A stretch of DNA of 64,000 nt, taken from assembly GCF_000247815.1 (NCBI RefSeq), contig NC_021680.1, positions 3,432,110 to 3,496,109 of the forward strand. Direction: 5' to 3'. The notes under the pieces are model-generated. The model had not been told where the DNA came from. It saw only the letters and a program-made list of their open reading frames with translations, and did no database searches. Both the position numbers and the translations under genes were made by a program. Shown one piece after another: positions 12,994-25,566 of this stretch. The stretch's first letter is position 1. Each line of letters starts with the position of its first letter. Origin of the DNA: Ficedula albicollis (taxonomy: Eukaryota; Chordata; Aves; Passeriformes; Muscicapidae).

Positions 12994-13728
12994 CTTCAGT
13001 CACAGATGGGTGCTGCTTAGGAAGGAATGTTCTGTCTTCTGCTGTGTAGAAACATAGATGATTAAATTTGGCACTTGGTGTCTATTGTACCTGAATATGT
13101 TCACCTTGACCTGGTTTGAGCAGGTATTAAACACTCCCACTAGGCAATTAAGGATTAGTCTTAGAGGCTCTTTCTGTATATTCCTTGCTTGCTATTCACA
13201 GTGGTTTGCTAATGTTGTTCTGAACAATATTATTGTGAAACTCATGTGCACGTGGGGAAAAATCCTGCTTTGCTGTCCTGTAATCTCTTATAGCTTCTGA
13301 AAATGCATGACTCTGTCTGTGCCTTTCAGCGTCACAGATGGGTGCTGCTTAGGAAGGAATGTTAGTTCTGTCTTCTGCTGTGTAGAAGCACAGATCTTCA
13401 GTCACAGATGGGTGCTGCTTAGGAAGGAATGTTCTGTCTTCTGCTGTGTAGAAACATAGATGATTAAATTTGGCACTTGGTGTCTATTGTACCTGAATAT
13501 GTTCACCTTGACCTGGTTTGAGCAGGTATTAAACACTCCCACTAGGCAATTAAGGATTAGTCTTAGAGGCTCTTTCTGTATATTCCTTGCTTGCTATTCA
13601 CAGTGGTTTGCTAATGTTGTTCTGAACAATATTATTGTGAAACTCATGTGCACGTGGGGAAAAATCCTGCTTTGCTGTCCTGTAATCTCTTATAGCTTCT
13701 GAAAATGCATGACTCTGTGCCTTTCAGC
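12994..13728. repeat. 402-bp tandem duplication with an extra partial copy
   Basis: Copy 1 is 12994-13395 and copy 2 runs from 13396 to about 13728. Within the end of copy 1, 13327-13395 is an extra partial copy of the first ~70 bp (the 'cagatgggtgctgctt' stretch) with a small insertion. The two long copies share an identical 80-residue open frame, which looks non-coding. Near-identity implies a recent event. Confidence 0.95.
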
Positions 13729-14478
13729 ATAGACATTATGTACTGAGGGCATTGCTAAAGCATGGTTATGTACATTAACAGAAACCTCTCCTTGCTTCCA
13801 TACTGCTTTTGTAATAAAGTCACATTTCACTGGAAAAGGCTGCAATCTGCTTTCCATCTCCATTAAGACTCACTGTAAGCCATGCTATGAAAATTCCTGA
13901 ATGAATGGCAAAGTTGGAGACCTGCTTACCTGTTTCCAATAGAAATGAGAAACCCAATTTAGCTGAAGTGTTTATTCTGTCTAGTGAAAATCTTGAATTA
14001 GCTAAGGATATTTCTTTCAGAACTTTGTGCCAGTTTCTTCCCAATGTCAAAGGGAAAATTTAAGAATTCTTTCAAGCCTTGGACAGCATGGAAAGCAATC
14101 AGAAAAGGAGATGGATACTCAAGGAGACATCACACTTCTACTTGTAATCTTCTTAGTGATGACTATTTGAGGGCCAGATTTTAATTTTACTGTGTTCTGG
14201 TGCTCACTGGCTTACTTGCTCACACAACTATGAGAGAGTAAAGCACAAACAGTAATTTTCAAAGTTCTGTTTGCTTCTACCCAGTGAAAAATACCCCATT
14301 GGTTAAAAGAGGTGAGGGAGCCAGATTTAGCTGAGTACCAGAAACTGCAGGATGTATGTGACTTGAGGAGGTGTGGCTGAGATCCCTGCCTGAGCTGGCA
14401 TGGAGTTTTCCTCCATGAGGTCTCAAAGTAAAACCAATGAGATCTGATTATAGGGGACCATTCAATACTATTTTTATG

Positions 14479-14551
14479 GTTGATTTTTTTTTTTTGGTTG
14501 TTGTTGTTGTTAGTTTTTTTGTTTGGTTTGTTTTGGTTTTTGTTTTTTTAA
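14479..14551. repeat. T/G-rich low-complexity stretch
   Basis: T-runs mixed with (TTG)n and 'gtttggtttg' units. It is simple sequence in the intron. Confidence 0.85.
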
Positions 14552-17500
14552 CAGAACCAGCTTAATAAGCAGTGCTTTTGGACATCTGCTTGGGAGTTAC
14601 GGAGTAAAAGTATCATGTGTGTATTTACCCAGTGCCACCTGCTGAGCCAGCAACTGCAGTGTGCCCTGGGTCTCTTCCATGCTAGCAGTTGATGCTCTGA
14701 TAGTCTAACTCAGGTATAAAGACTACTTTATATTGCCTTGGAAGACATGATTCCAGCAATTTGTGTGAGCTACTTTCTGTTTTTCTTTCAAGTTGTGCTG
14801 GGTAAGATTTGTGCCCTTGCCTGCAGCTCAGAGCTTGTGCTTGCTTTACTAAAACAGCTCCAGTAGCTTTAAAGGGAAAATAGGGCTTTTTTATGTGTTA
14901 CTATTTTCCTTGTATTTTTTGTAAGAGTGCAATTAAAATGCTATTTACTATAGGTTGCCCTCCAACCCCCACCCCCACCCTTCTTAATTGTTTACTTGGA
15001 GCTCAGAGAGCACAGTTCATTGTTGGGAAGAAAGAGAATAATTCAGACAACTTGGTCAATCAGTCTGCAGCTTGTTTTAATTTTTACACTGCCTCTATTG
15101 TGTGGAAAATATGACTTTTATAAGCATGATAGTGCAACCATGAAGTAAGAGTTTTTGCAAATATTACATCCAAAAATGAGTAGGTTTCAAAAATTGATTG
15201 TGTACTCTTAGACGAGACTGTCAATCAGGTTGTTGCAATGTTTTTAGGTGTAGGCTGTACAAGTATTACAACCAGAAATCTACATGAAAGGAACATTGTT
15301 TGTAAAGTCAAGTACTCAGAAGCTAGGAACTAGTAGATTTATGGTTGTTTGTACAAATGTAATTCTCTCCTCTTGTATGTGCTTTCTGCACAGTGAATGA
15401 GGCAGGAGGCCTGGAGAAAAGCAGTGCACAATCACGGAATCAAACACTTAATCACAATGCCTACACACATGGAGCAAATGGAGGTTCTGTGTGCCACCAT
15501 AAATCTGATGTTCCCTGACTCTCAGGTGCTTGATGTTGAAAGAATTTCATTCAAGTTGCAACATTGGTTGGTTTTGGGCATGATTTCCTAACTTTGAGAA
15601 GGAAGGAAGACTAAAAGAGTTTATTCAAATCTTGAGCTTGGGTGCAACTCTACGGATGGAGATTCAGGGTAGGGGGCTGAGTTTCACAGCTGGTGCAGTT
15701 CTCAAGTGTCACAGTGCATAGCTGGGGAGATCAGCTATGTTTGCCCCAGTAATAAACTTACTGTAACTACTCTTTCTGCCTTTTAGACCTTCACCTGCAA
15801 CATTGCCAGAGGAATTGTAGGGATTAGCAGTGGTAGCTGGCAGAATGAGAAAATTGTCTCAGTGCAGGGGAAATTCCCTGTCAGATTCAGGTATTGTGGT
15901 CATGACAAATGCCCAAAGCAAGATGTTTTCCTTCTGCATGGAGAAGAGTGAACCAGCATTTCATGGGTTGGAGAAAAAATAGTGTAAAATCTCCTGGATT
16001 GGAGAGTTGGTTTGGGCTTTTTTTTTCCTCCTCTGCTGTGTCTTATCTAGAGCTACAGATTTGAGAGATCTTCAAAGATTAATCCACAAGATGGATTAAC
16101 AATGGGAAATGTGAGGGAGTTAATTTTAGATTAATATCATGTGTTGAATTTGAAATGATGTTATACCCAGATTGACTCCTGCACAGTTCATCAAGATTTT
16201 TGGAAAAGACTAGGTGGTTGTAAGAAGGTTCAATTTATCTTCTGTAAAAATCCCATCAAATCTGATGGATAATTGTTCAAAAATATAACAGCCTTGCACA
16301 AAAGCAGCCAAACCAAAGCAACTATGGCTATGAACTGCTTCTGGGTGAGCTTCAGGAACTGGGCACAGTTCATCTCCCTTGTCACCCTGCCTTGACTGCT
16401 ACATCACAGCCTGGAATTGCCTGTGCTCTTGGACCCCAAGAGGGATTTGTGCATCCAGCACTGTATTTGGGTCACAAAGCTTGTAGTCAAGTGAGCAGAT
16501 TCTTGGTCTTCGACCCCTGGCTTTTTAATATCTTACCTCAGTTGTGCAGCTCTCATGTGGAACTGCACTGATCAGAAGTGTAACGTGAAACTGATTTTGC
16601 AAAACAATAAATTGCAGAGAACTTGAGGAAACAGCTGGTTTTGGTTAGTAAATTGCACATAAAATACAAAACATCAGTAAATGGAAGGCTTGGCCCCAGG
16701 AGAGGAGAAGCAGGGTTTAGCCCCCTTGCTTTCCCTGTGCTGGTGATTGGTTTGAGCTCACTTGCTTTTGGCCCCAAAGGAGGCTGTTCCAGCAGCCTGG
16801 AATAGCCAGAGCATTGCAGAAGCTCAGTCACAACCTTTGTGTCTGCCTTTGCTGAAGATTGTAAATAGCAAGTTACAGCAGCAAGGAGTGGGAGCTTCCC
16901 TCAGGAATGCCTCTGCCAGGGGCATTGCCCAGGTTTCTGGAATCTGCCAGCTCTGTAGACCCTGGTGGTGGCCAGAGGGGCATAATCCACTTGGTTAGCT
17001 GGACCCCAGATTTAAAATGCTTCTGTCCTTGCAAAGGCTTATGATTTGCAAAGGCAAATGAAATCACCCCAAGAAAAACTAAAAACTGTAAAAAAACCCA
17101 AAAATCCAACCAAACAAATCCTAAAAAAAAAAACGAAAAGAAAATCCTTCTTTTGCAGTTAACACTGAGTAACTAAGTATTCTTGAGGTTCACACTAACT
17201 ACAGTAATAAAACATAGTTGATATTGAATTAATCTTACCAATTTGATGCATGTGGTAAGGATGATGGCTGCTTCAATCCTTACTGTACCAGAAATGTATA
17301 AATGTAAATTGTGTTTTCTGAACTGGAGCTCTCTTTAATGTTGACTTCTAGCTGTGTTGCAGCTAAACCCGTGCCCAGATCCAAGACTGCAGACGCTCAC
17401 ACACAATTAATCTCACAAATTTATGAATGCCAGAGCATGGAGCAAAATGAAAACAACTGGAGGAATGTATAAGGGGAATAATTGGACTGTATCCAGATGT

Positions 17501-20500
17501 GCATGTGTAAAACATCACTGATTGACTCCTCCCCCATATCCTGCCTGAAGAAAGGAATTTTTTTCAAAAATAAACTGGGGTTATTTGAAAGAAGTTGTGG
17601 TGTCTGAATGAAATCTAATAGGCAGGATTAGTGGTAATTAGGTGCATTCTTTGCTCATTGGTGTTTTGGTTTTGTTTTGGTTTTTTCCAACGCTATAAGT
17701 ATTGCTGAATTTAGCAGATTCTTTGCAGTTTCAGTGTTACAGATGGAGTTTTTGCCTCGCTGATGTGAGCTGCAGGATGGTAGAGGAGAATCACAAGGAT
17801 TGCATGTGTGTTTGTGTGTTATGCATTGAAAATTTTCTGAGTGCTACCAGGCATTTGTAAGTTCTGTATCAGGATATTTTTGTGGTGAAGGTTGCTTAGG
17901 AGGCAGAGGGACACTTGAAAGTTTTTATATAGAGAGAATTTACTAAACAGAAAGGGGGAAAAAAAAAGTAGTGGTCCTTCGTGGTGTTGTATCTGCAGGT
18001 TGGAGTGGAAAGGAAGGTAGCAAACATGCTGTGACCCAGAACTGGTTAAGTGTCAGGCTCAGGACTCGCGGCACACGCAGGCAGGGCCAGCATCGTTCCT
18101 CTGCCACCGCTGTTTGCTCGTACAACAGGCAAGGGGAGGCAAGAGAAGGGGAAGGGAAAGGGAGGAAAAAAGCCTAGACTGGAGAAAAGTCAACTTTTGC
18201 TTTACTGCTTTGTTGATTTAAAAAGAAATAGATAAATCTGGCGTTTCCCTCATTATTTTGATGCATTTTTTCTGTTCTTCTTCTTCAGTAAATCACGTTG
18301 CCCACCTTTAAATGCTTGTGTGCTTTCTCAGCACGAACTTTTCCTAGATATTTTGTAACACTTATTTTTCTCCCCAAATTAAAGTAGCAGAAACTTTGGC
18401 TGAGTTTCACAAAACACCCTCACCAGCATGCTCTACTGTCTTATGTTTACTTTGGTTCTGTACCCGAGTAGGTTGAGAAAAAAGAAAGAAATAGCACTGA
18501 ATCTTCTTAAAAGCTGCAATCGATACTTACTGCGGGGAAGGCTCGTAATGTTCTGATTCTTTTTCTAGTCCTTGCTCACACAGCACTGTCCCTGAAGCCA
18601 AGGACATGAAAATAAAAAAATTCTTTGGGGTTTGGACCACGAGACTGTAGCCACCTCCCTCCGCTAAAGCCTTTATCACAGAAGGAGTCTGTGCCGATTT
18701 CTTTTCACAAAATCTTGTTTTGGACTTCACCCTTTATTTTAGCTCTGCTTAAAATGGGGTTGAAGCAACATTACAATTTGGCTCCTGTTGAAGGGATGGG
18801 TTAGAATGTAGGTTTTCTGTGCTTCAAGAAGTGAGACTTTTTTTCCCTCCTCTAATGGAAAAGGACATGCTAAACTGTCCAGGCAGGCTCGTAGTGTTGC
18901 CAGGGATGTAAAATTCTTGCACTAACACTGAAAAAATACAGAGGCTTTTTACTGTTTTTACACAGTTATAAAAGTGCCTGGCACAAATCTGATTTAATAG
19001 AATATGTGAATATGTTTTTGAGCTTAGTTTCCACTAGAATACACTGATAGATATTTTTGAAAAATAGTCATAACCAGGGGGTAAAAAGCTCCAGAGGTTG
19101 ATCTGAAAATGCTTTCTAGTTGGAAAGACTCCTTAGAAAAAAAAGTAAATTTCGGGGTTGCCACAGCTCGTGGTGTTGCTTCGCTGAAGCTGCAGCAGCT
19201 GTGGAGGTGAGATGGAGTTGCCTTGGCAACAGCACATATTGTATAACAGTACCACAGCACCATCAAACCAGTGAGGTGAGAAGTAGTTTAAAAGCATTAC
19301 TAAATTTTTATGGTTCGTCTGCTACATTTTCAACCTTGTGGTTGGCTGAGTTTACTCAGTGTAGCCTTCCTGGAGCCCAGAAAGCTCAACTGCTGAGTCC
19401 TGTTCAGTGAAGAAAAGGGAGGGGGGAATCCCCAATTTGTGTTCATTTTTTTTTGCTTTAAATGCTTAATTTAAGCTGTTTCTATATAAACTGTTTTTTA
19501 AAATTATACTTATGCTCACAATGCAGTTTATACTTTACCTAAACTCATTTTTCTCTCCTTTTTATACCTTCTATTCCAAGCTTTTTTTTTGCTGTTTTGA
19601 GTAATGAAAGCAGGAGGTATTTAGAAAAATCTTTTAAAACTTAGCAGAGAAAGCCCCTAGAGATGAAACTGGCCTGTTTTTTTGGTTGCATTACAAATAT
19701 GAGCATTCAAATGGTGATGCCTTTTGTGATCACACAGGTACTGTGCTTTCTTTCCAGCTTGTTGTTTTCCCGTCCTTTGTGGTTCCCACAGCTGTTTAAT
19801 TTAATAAAATATTAAATCACTTCCCACCTCACCATTCACAAGGGATATCTGTTGCGTGCCCCTCCCTCTATATCATGAATTCAACCAGAGAACTTCAAAT
19901 CTATTATTTTATGAGACCAGTGGCCTCCAAAAGATCTTTAAGGCTCTCTTCTGAATTTATTTACTAACAAAGTACGTCTTGGTAGAGAGATGGGTCATGT
20001 GAATTTTTCACCTACCTTCACAATTATTGCACTTCTTGGTTAATTTTGACAAAGATTCAGATCACCTTGTGTGTTTTTTGGGTGGCATTTAATGGCATTA
20101 ATAAGAAACCAGGTAAAAAACAGGGGTGGGTTATCACATGCTTTTAAACTTCAATCTGAAAACCAAACAAAAAGCCCTTTGAACAAAAACACAGTATGAA
20201 CCTTAAACTGAAGGGAAGAAAGCAGCAAGAGGAGCAAGTGTTGTGAAAACCCTGCAAATCACAACCACCTGGTTAGAGTAGCAAGTCCCATGTAAATTAA
20301 AGAAGAACTGAGTTCAGTTGCAGTGTTCAAAAAACAAACCTACAAGATGCTGCCCAAAGCTCTAGTTAATAATTATTGCAAACAGCTTGGAGCCAGCCCA
20401 AATTGTCCAGGACTGTTGGATCCTCTCAGGGGTTCATGCATACCACAGTGATTATTGCATGCTTTTCCAAGCTCCATTGTGTGCTCTTGCTTATGGGATG

Positions 20501-20916
20501 TGGTGCCTCTAGTGCTGAGCTGTGGAACTCTGTAACAGAGCTGTCTCAGCAGGTATGGTCACGTTCCTGCTCTTTGTGATCTTTCAGTCTGTGGGAGCTG
20601 GTCTGAAGTGTGCTGGACAGACCTGGGAGATGGTTTCTGTGCCAGGAGCTGATGGAGCTATAGAATAATGCCTATGTGCTGTTGGAGTTGCTGCAGCTGA
20701 TCAGAGGATATTCCAGATATCTCCTGCTCAGCCATATTTCAGTCACCTGTGCTGACAACCTGATTAAAATTCAGGGCTCACTAACCTGGGTGTAGCCCTT
20801 TGGAAGCAGATCTGTCCCACTTGCAGTTCTTCAATCAGTTCAGAGCTGCCATGTATCGAATGATGCCCTGGTGACAAAGAGCAATCTAGCAGGACTTCCT
20901 GCACTCAGTTCTCTGC

Positions 20917-21092
20917 CCTTAGCACAGGTGAGGCTGGATTCTCTCTGCCAGTGTCAGTCTAGCAAAGGATCCTTGAGATTTGTAAAATTTTGATATTTTT
21001 GGTATTTTGATATTTTGTCCTTAGCATAGGTGAGGCTGGATTCTCTCTGCCAGTGTTGCTCAGTCTAGCAAAGGATCTTTGAGATTCATGGA
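20917..21092. repeat. 102-bp imperfect tandem duplication
   Basis: The block 'ccttagcacaggtgaggctgg' recurs at an offset of 102 bp (20917 and 21019) with substitutions and a small insertion. The spacer between the matched cores is T-rich and contains 'gatattttggtatttt'-like sub-repeats. Confidence 0.88.
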
Positions 21093-22647
21093 TTTTGAAG
21101 ACAGGGGAGAAGAAACTGAAGTAATAGTGATGAGGGAGGAACCTGTCCTTTCAAAGGACTTTAAATCCTACTAAACTACCTAGTCTGATCACACCTTTGT
21201 TACTAGCCCATACAGTTTGTTGTGCAGTTGCACAGATGTTCCCTAGATGTTCCCACAGTGCAGGTGATGGTAACAGTCCTGTTACCAGTCCTGAGTTTAG
21301 CAGTAGGGTGACAGAATCTGCATTTCTCAGACCTTCCTACCTTTCTCTGCTCCCATTGCATCATAGATCCACACATTTGAATATATATTTTTACCACTAG
21401 TCAGAATATGACTTGAGTTCTGCTGAGCCATCTCTCTTCATTAACCACAAGTAAGAAATGTAATAACTGTAGCACGTTTTTGGCTGAAACATTTTGTTAA
21501 TTGCTTTTGTTAGTAGCTTGGTTGAGTGAGCTGGCCTATTAAATATTCCAGTGGTTTTAAATAATAATTTAATTTTGAAGGGTATTTTCTAGTAGCTAAG
21601 GGGAGTAAATTATGGTCTCGGCAGTCAGAGTACAACATATGTACTGGAGCAAAAGCTGTGAGGAAAGGGATCAGAAAACTGGGTAGTGTGTCAGGCTGGT
21701 AGTTGTCACAATCGTTTCTGTGTTCTGCTCCAAAGATCTGGGTTTTTCCCCTGTACATCTTTGAAGGTAATATTATCCTGGTCTGTAGAGAAAAGGCATC
21801 ACTATTTTTGGTTTGTTGATAACATGCCATTGGGGAATTGTATGGTAGATGTGCTCTATTGTTCCTCTTTTCCATTCTTTTGGGGGTATCTTACTCACAG
21901 TACAGATCCTTAAAGGAATGGTGTTTGAAATCATTCTGTCTCTTCAGAATGGCAAATGAGAGAGGCTGATTTTTGAACACACTCATTTTGGAAGAGTTCC
22001 CATAATACTTTCTTTTGCCTTAATGTCCTTTCTCTGCTGGTACTGAGGGACAGACCAGCATCTGCCCATGGCGTAGGTAGAGTTGTTAAATTTTGTCCTG
22101 AATTATTTGTATTTCAAGTCTTGCTGTCTGCCTGTGTCTAAGGTTGGCAAAGTAACATCTCTTCTTGTGGAATATTACACTGAACAGCTCAGTGGATTGT
22201 CCTGATGGTCACCTTGGTGTATCCACCTGGAGAGAATGAGAATAGTCCTGAAGCCTCATGTCTCTGAAACTTGCTGCCATTTGCAGCAGGAATAGCAAAA
22301 AACCCTCAGAATGTCCTCACTGAAGCTCCCACAGGTCCAGCTGGGAAAGGGGAGGCAGGTAATGAATGTGGAACTCTGGAAACACTGGTCTGATGCTGAT
22401 CTCAGAACACACGTGGGGTTGAAGCACTCTGTGCCCTGTGCATGGAGACTGCTGCAGCTGTGTCTGCAGGAGCTTTCACTTGGCTGCCTGGCTTCTGGGA
22501 ATCTTGAATAAGTGACCAAGGCCCTTCTCTAGTTAGGAAAGGTGACCATGAGGTAAACAAGTCTTTCAGGTGCCTTAGCTGGAACACCTCTATTCTACTG
22601 ACTGCTAGAATGTGGGGCCTCAGCAAGATCAACACAGTGAAACAGGC

Positions 22648-23307
22648 TGTCTTGGTTTAGGGCAAAACTGGGGAGGAAACTTCTGAACGGGGTCTTTTTA
22701 GAATGCAGATTTAAGTGGCTCCTCTTCTAATTGGTTTGGGAAAAGATTTTTTTAGAGAACAGTGAAAAAAACCCCTTTATTTAACAAGTAAAGTACTTAC
22801 AAGCACAAAAAACGAATAATAATAAATAAAAATACCTTTTGGTGTTCTGGAGATGGCAAATTTTCTCATGAGCTCTAGGTTGGCTCCTTCAGTCTCCCAT
22901 CAGTCCCTCCAGTGCTGGAATGCAGCATCCCAGGCCCTGGTGGGCCACAGTGTGAGCTCCTGGTGTTCTTCTGTGTTTTCAGCTTAGAGCAGGTTTGAAC
23001 AGTTCTAAGAAAAAGAAAAGCCACAGTCTGAGGACTTTTCTGCCTTAGCTAGCCAAAAAACTGACTACAAGTAAAGGAGAGTTCTCTCCCACTGTCTGTC
23101 TATGCTGCAGACAGCACGGTCCATCCAGGAGAAGGAGTGCTGAAGCTCTCTATTTCTGTGTTTTGCAAACAACCTCCTCAGGCATTTTTCCACTTGTCCT
23201 TCTTCCCCCCTTCACCCTCAGATCTGGTTTGAAAAGTGTAAAACTTATTTCTGGGCTAAACAGATGAATAGGGATACAATTTAGCATTATAAAGTCACCC
23301 CAGAACA
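22648..23307 (-). mobile_element. Solo-LTR-like ERV element, antisense to DNM3
   Basis: The segment runs from tgtcttgg to cccagaaca, with TG...CA ends. On the minus strand it would begin with a TGTTCTGGGGTGAC-type start and carry AATAAA (TTTATT on + near 22776), placing the polyadenylation signal as expected for a minus-strand LTR. It resembles LTRs common in songbird genomes. No gag, pol or env reading frame adjoins it, and no matching target-site duplication is obvious, so the exact ends are uncertain. Confidence 0.65.
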
Positions 23308-25380
23308 AAGACTTAGAAAGAAATCGTTTAAGTATGAGTTGATATACCCTTGTGTTCTGTTAAAGTGAAATTTGTTATTTTTCCCATTCATGGAGTCACT
23401 TAAAAGGTGAGAGAGACTGGAGATGCTATGAGGATGGTAAAAAGCATCAGTGTAAAAGATGGCAGTGACTCCAGTCTGAAAATAAGGAATGTTCTAGTTT
23501 AATTAATGTGAGATTAATCAGTGGAGATGAGACTGGGTGCAGTATCTCTTCTGTTGTTTGATTCTATGTAACTTCTGGTCAATCTTAGGCTATTGATAAA
23601 ACTCCTGAAGATGGACTATAGCTTTCATTGGTATGAGTAGCTTTGATGTGATCCATCGTCTGTTACAAGAGACATCCCATGTGCTAATGCATATTTCTAA
23701 GCATATCTCATGTGCTATCTATTTATCTGATTTTTTTTTCATTTCCCACTTTTGCAATGCCCTTTTATTTTTATTGTCTGGCTAACAAGTGAGAAGCAAA
23801 CTCAGAGTAGTGGTTTAAACATTTTGCAAGAAGGAATAGTCTTGTAACTAAAACATAAGATGAAAAGTTAAAAGCTATGATCGGGTTTCTGATTCTACTG
23901 TTTATCTTGTTGTTAAAATCACTCTAAAGAGATACTGTCAACATAAAATCAGACTTCAGTGTGCAGTTTTCTTATCTCTTAGATGTAAACAAAACTTTGC
24001 CATAACGAAAAAGCTAAGGAAAGAAAAATCTCCAGTTTTGTCAGTGTGTATGTGGCAGCATTTTGAAAAGAAGCAATTCCTGTCCTGAATCAGATCAGTG
24101 TGTTTGTCAAAGCAGCAAATGCCAGATGCTCAAGAGGAGCTAAATCTAATAGAGTGCTGCAGCCCCCACAGCAGACGGCTGGGCAGCATTTGGCTCCCTC
24201 CCTGGCTTTATGGAACTTTATTTTCCTTGCATGGGTTCCTTCTTCCTTTCCTAATGCAGCTGGGAACATCCATAGGGAAGGATTTCTTGAGTCACACTGA
24301 ATTTTCAGTCTCAAGGATGCTTGGCATCAGTGCAGGTCATAGCTTAAGTATGTGCTTTGTTTAAAGAAACTTCTGTTTATCAGCTTTCACAGAGGAAATG
24401 CAACAGTCAGCGACTTGTTAGATTTCATCTTCTGTTTATATTGGAGAAAACAATATTCACAAACACAGAAAATTAATGTTAAAGCTGCAGAAGGGTAGGT
24501 GAGTGCTTAGAAAACAGGTAGAACCTTACACGACTGAATAGAGTATTGGGGTTTTTTTGTTTTAGATTAAAACATCAAATACATCAAATATATCTCTTTG
24601 ATTGCAAACTCACTGATAAAAACCTCTGCATCTTCCCTGTGAGACTTACATTTAATAATTAACCTTTATGGGGAGTGCGTAGCTCCATTGCAAAATGCAT
24701 AAAGTCAACACCAAATACTTCCTGAGCATTTAAATGCCAGTGGCCAGCAGTGGGTTAAAAATCCTGCACATTTTTGGTAACGTTAGAAGCCCTGATGGGT
24801 GGAGTAGGCAATGGGCGTTTTAGTGTGGATGCTTTGCTAACCCTTTGCTGTGCAGCTGCAGGACAAACACACTGAAGCCATGGCCAGCAGCAAAGTGGAT
24901 TCTCGGGGAGCTCTGTTTCTAAAACCCTTCTCTGTGCAGGAGAGATTGAGTGATTTCTGTTGCAGCAGGAGCAGGGGTTTTAACTGTTTTCTAATCACTA
25001 GCTTTTTCTGGTAATACTGTAGAAAAAGCATTGCAGGAACAGCTTTAAAGAGTTAGGAAAGCTCGTTAGCAACCAGTTGCCAAAATGTCTGTTTCTACAT
25101 ACTCTACACAAGTTAGAATAATCAAATTAAACGAAAGGTGGTTTTTGCATCTGGTTTTGGATCTGGAAATAAGTTGATACAGACAGATTCACTGGACAGT
25201 TTAATTGCTGTAATAAATTTTTCAGTAAACCTCGTGAAAATAATATTTTCTTTTTTTCACTGTGAAGACAGATACATCCCTACATAAAGAGAACTTGGCT
25301 TCCTCCTTTGTTCTCATTGTCGACAACTGTAAATTTTCAGTTAGATTTTTGTAATGGCTAACTACACATAAGAAATCCCA

Positions 25381-25566
25381 TCAGAAATACTGTGCAAAGT
25401 GTAGGCATCCACAGAGGTGGTCAATAAGCTGTGCTGCTAACAGCAGAAAGTCTAGCAAGAAAGGTCTTTTTCTTATGCTTGTGAAAATAGCCTCTGAAGA
25501 TTCCACACGGGTGCTTTGTGGGAGGGCATTCCACACTGCGGGAGCAGAACGAGCGCCTTTAGGCAT
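25381..25566 (-). pseudogene. Decayed non-LTR retrotransposon ORF fragment (tentative)
   Basis: The minus strand reads 61 residues containing GARSAPAVWNALPQSTR followed by 'SIRKRPFLLDF'. The pattern R-S-x-A-P-x-x-W-N-x-L-P, then a short basic segment, is typical of the end of LINE ORF2 proteins of the L2/CR1 type. Surrounding sequence does not extend the frame, and the start at 'MP' is arbitrary. I read it as an old LINE remnant; chance resemblance is possible. Confidence 0.45.

Noticed and set aside
5827..13728. Repeated blocks considered as a CRISPR-like array.
   Set aside because: Only two direct copies each, with no regular short repeat and spacer pattern; they are tandem duplications in a vertebrate genome.
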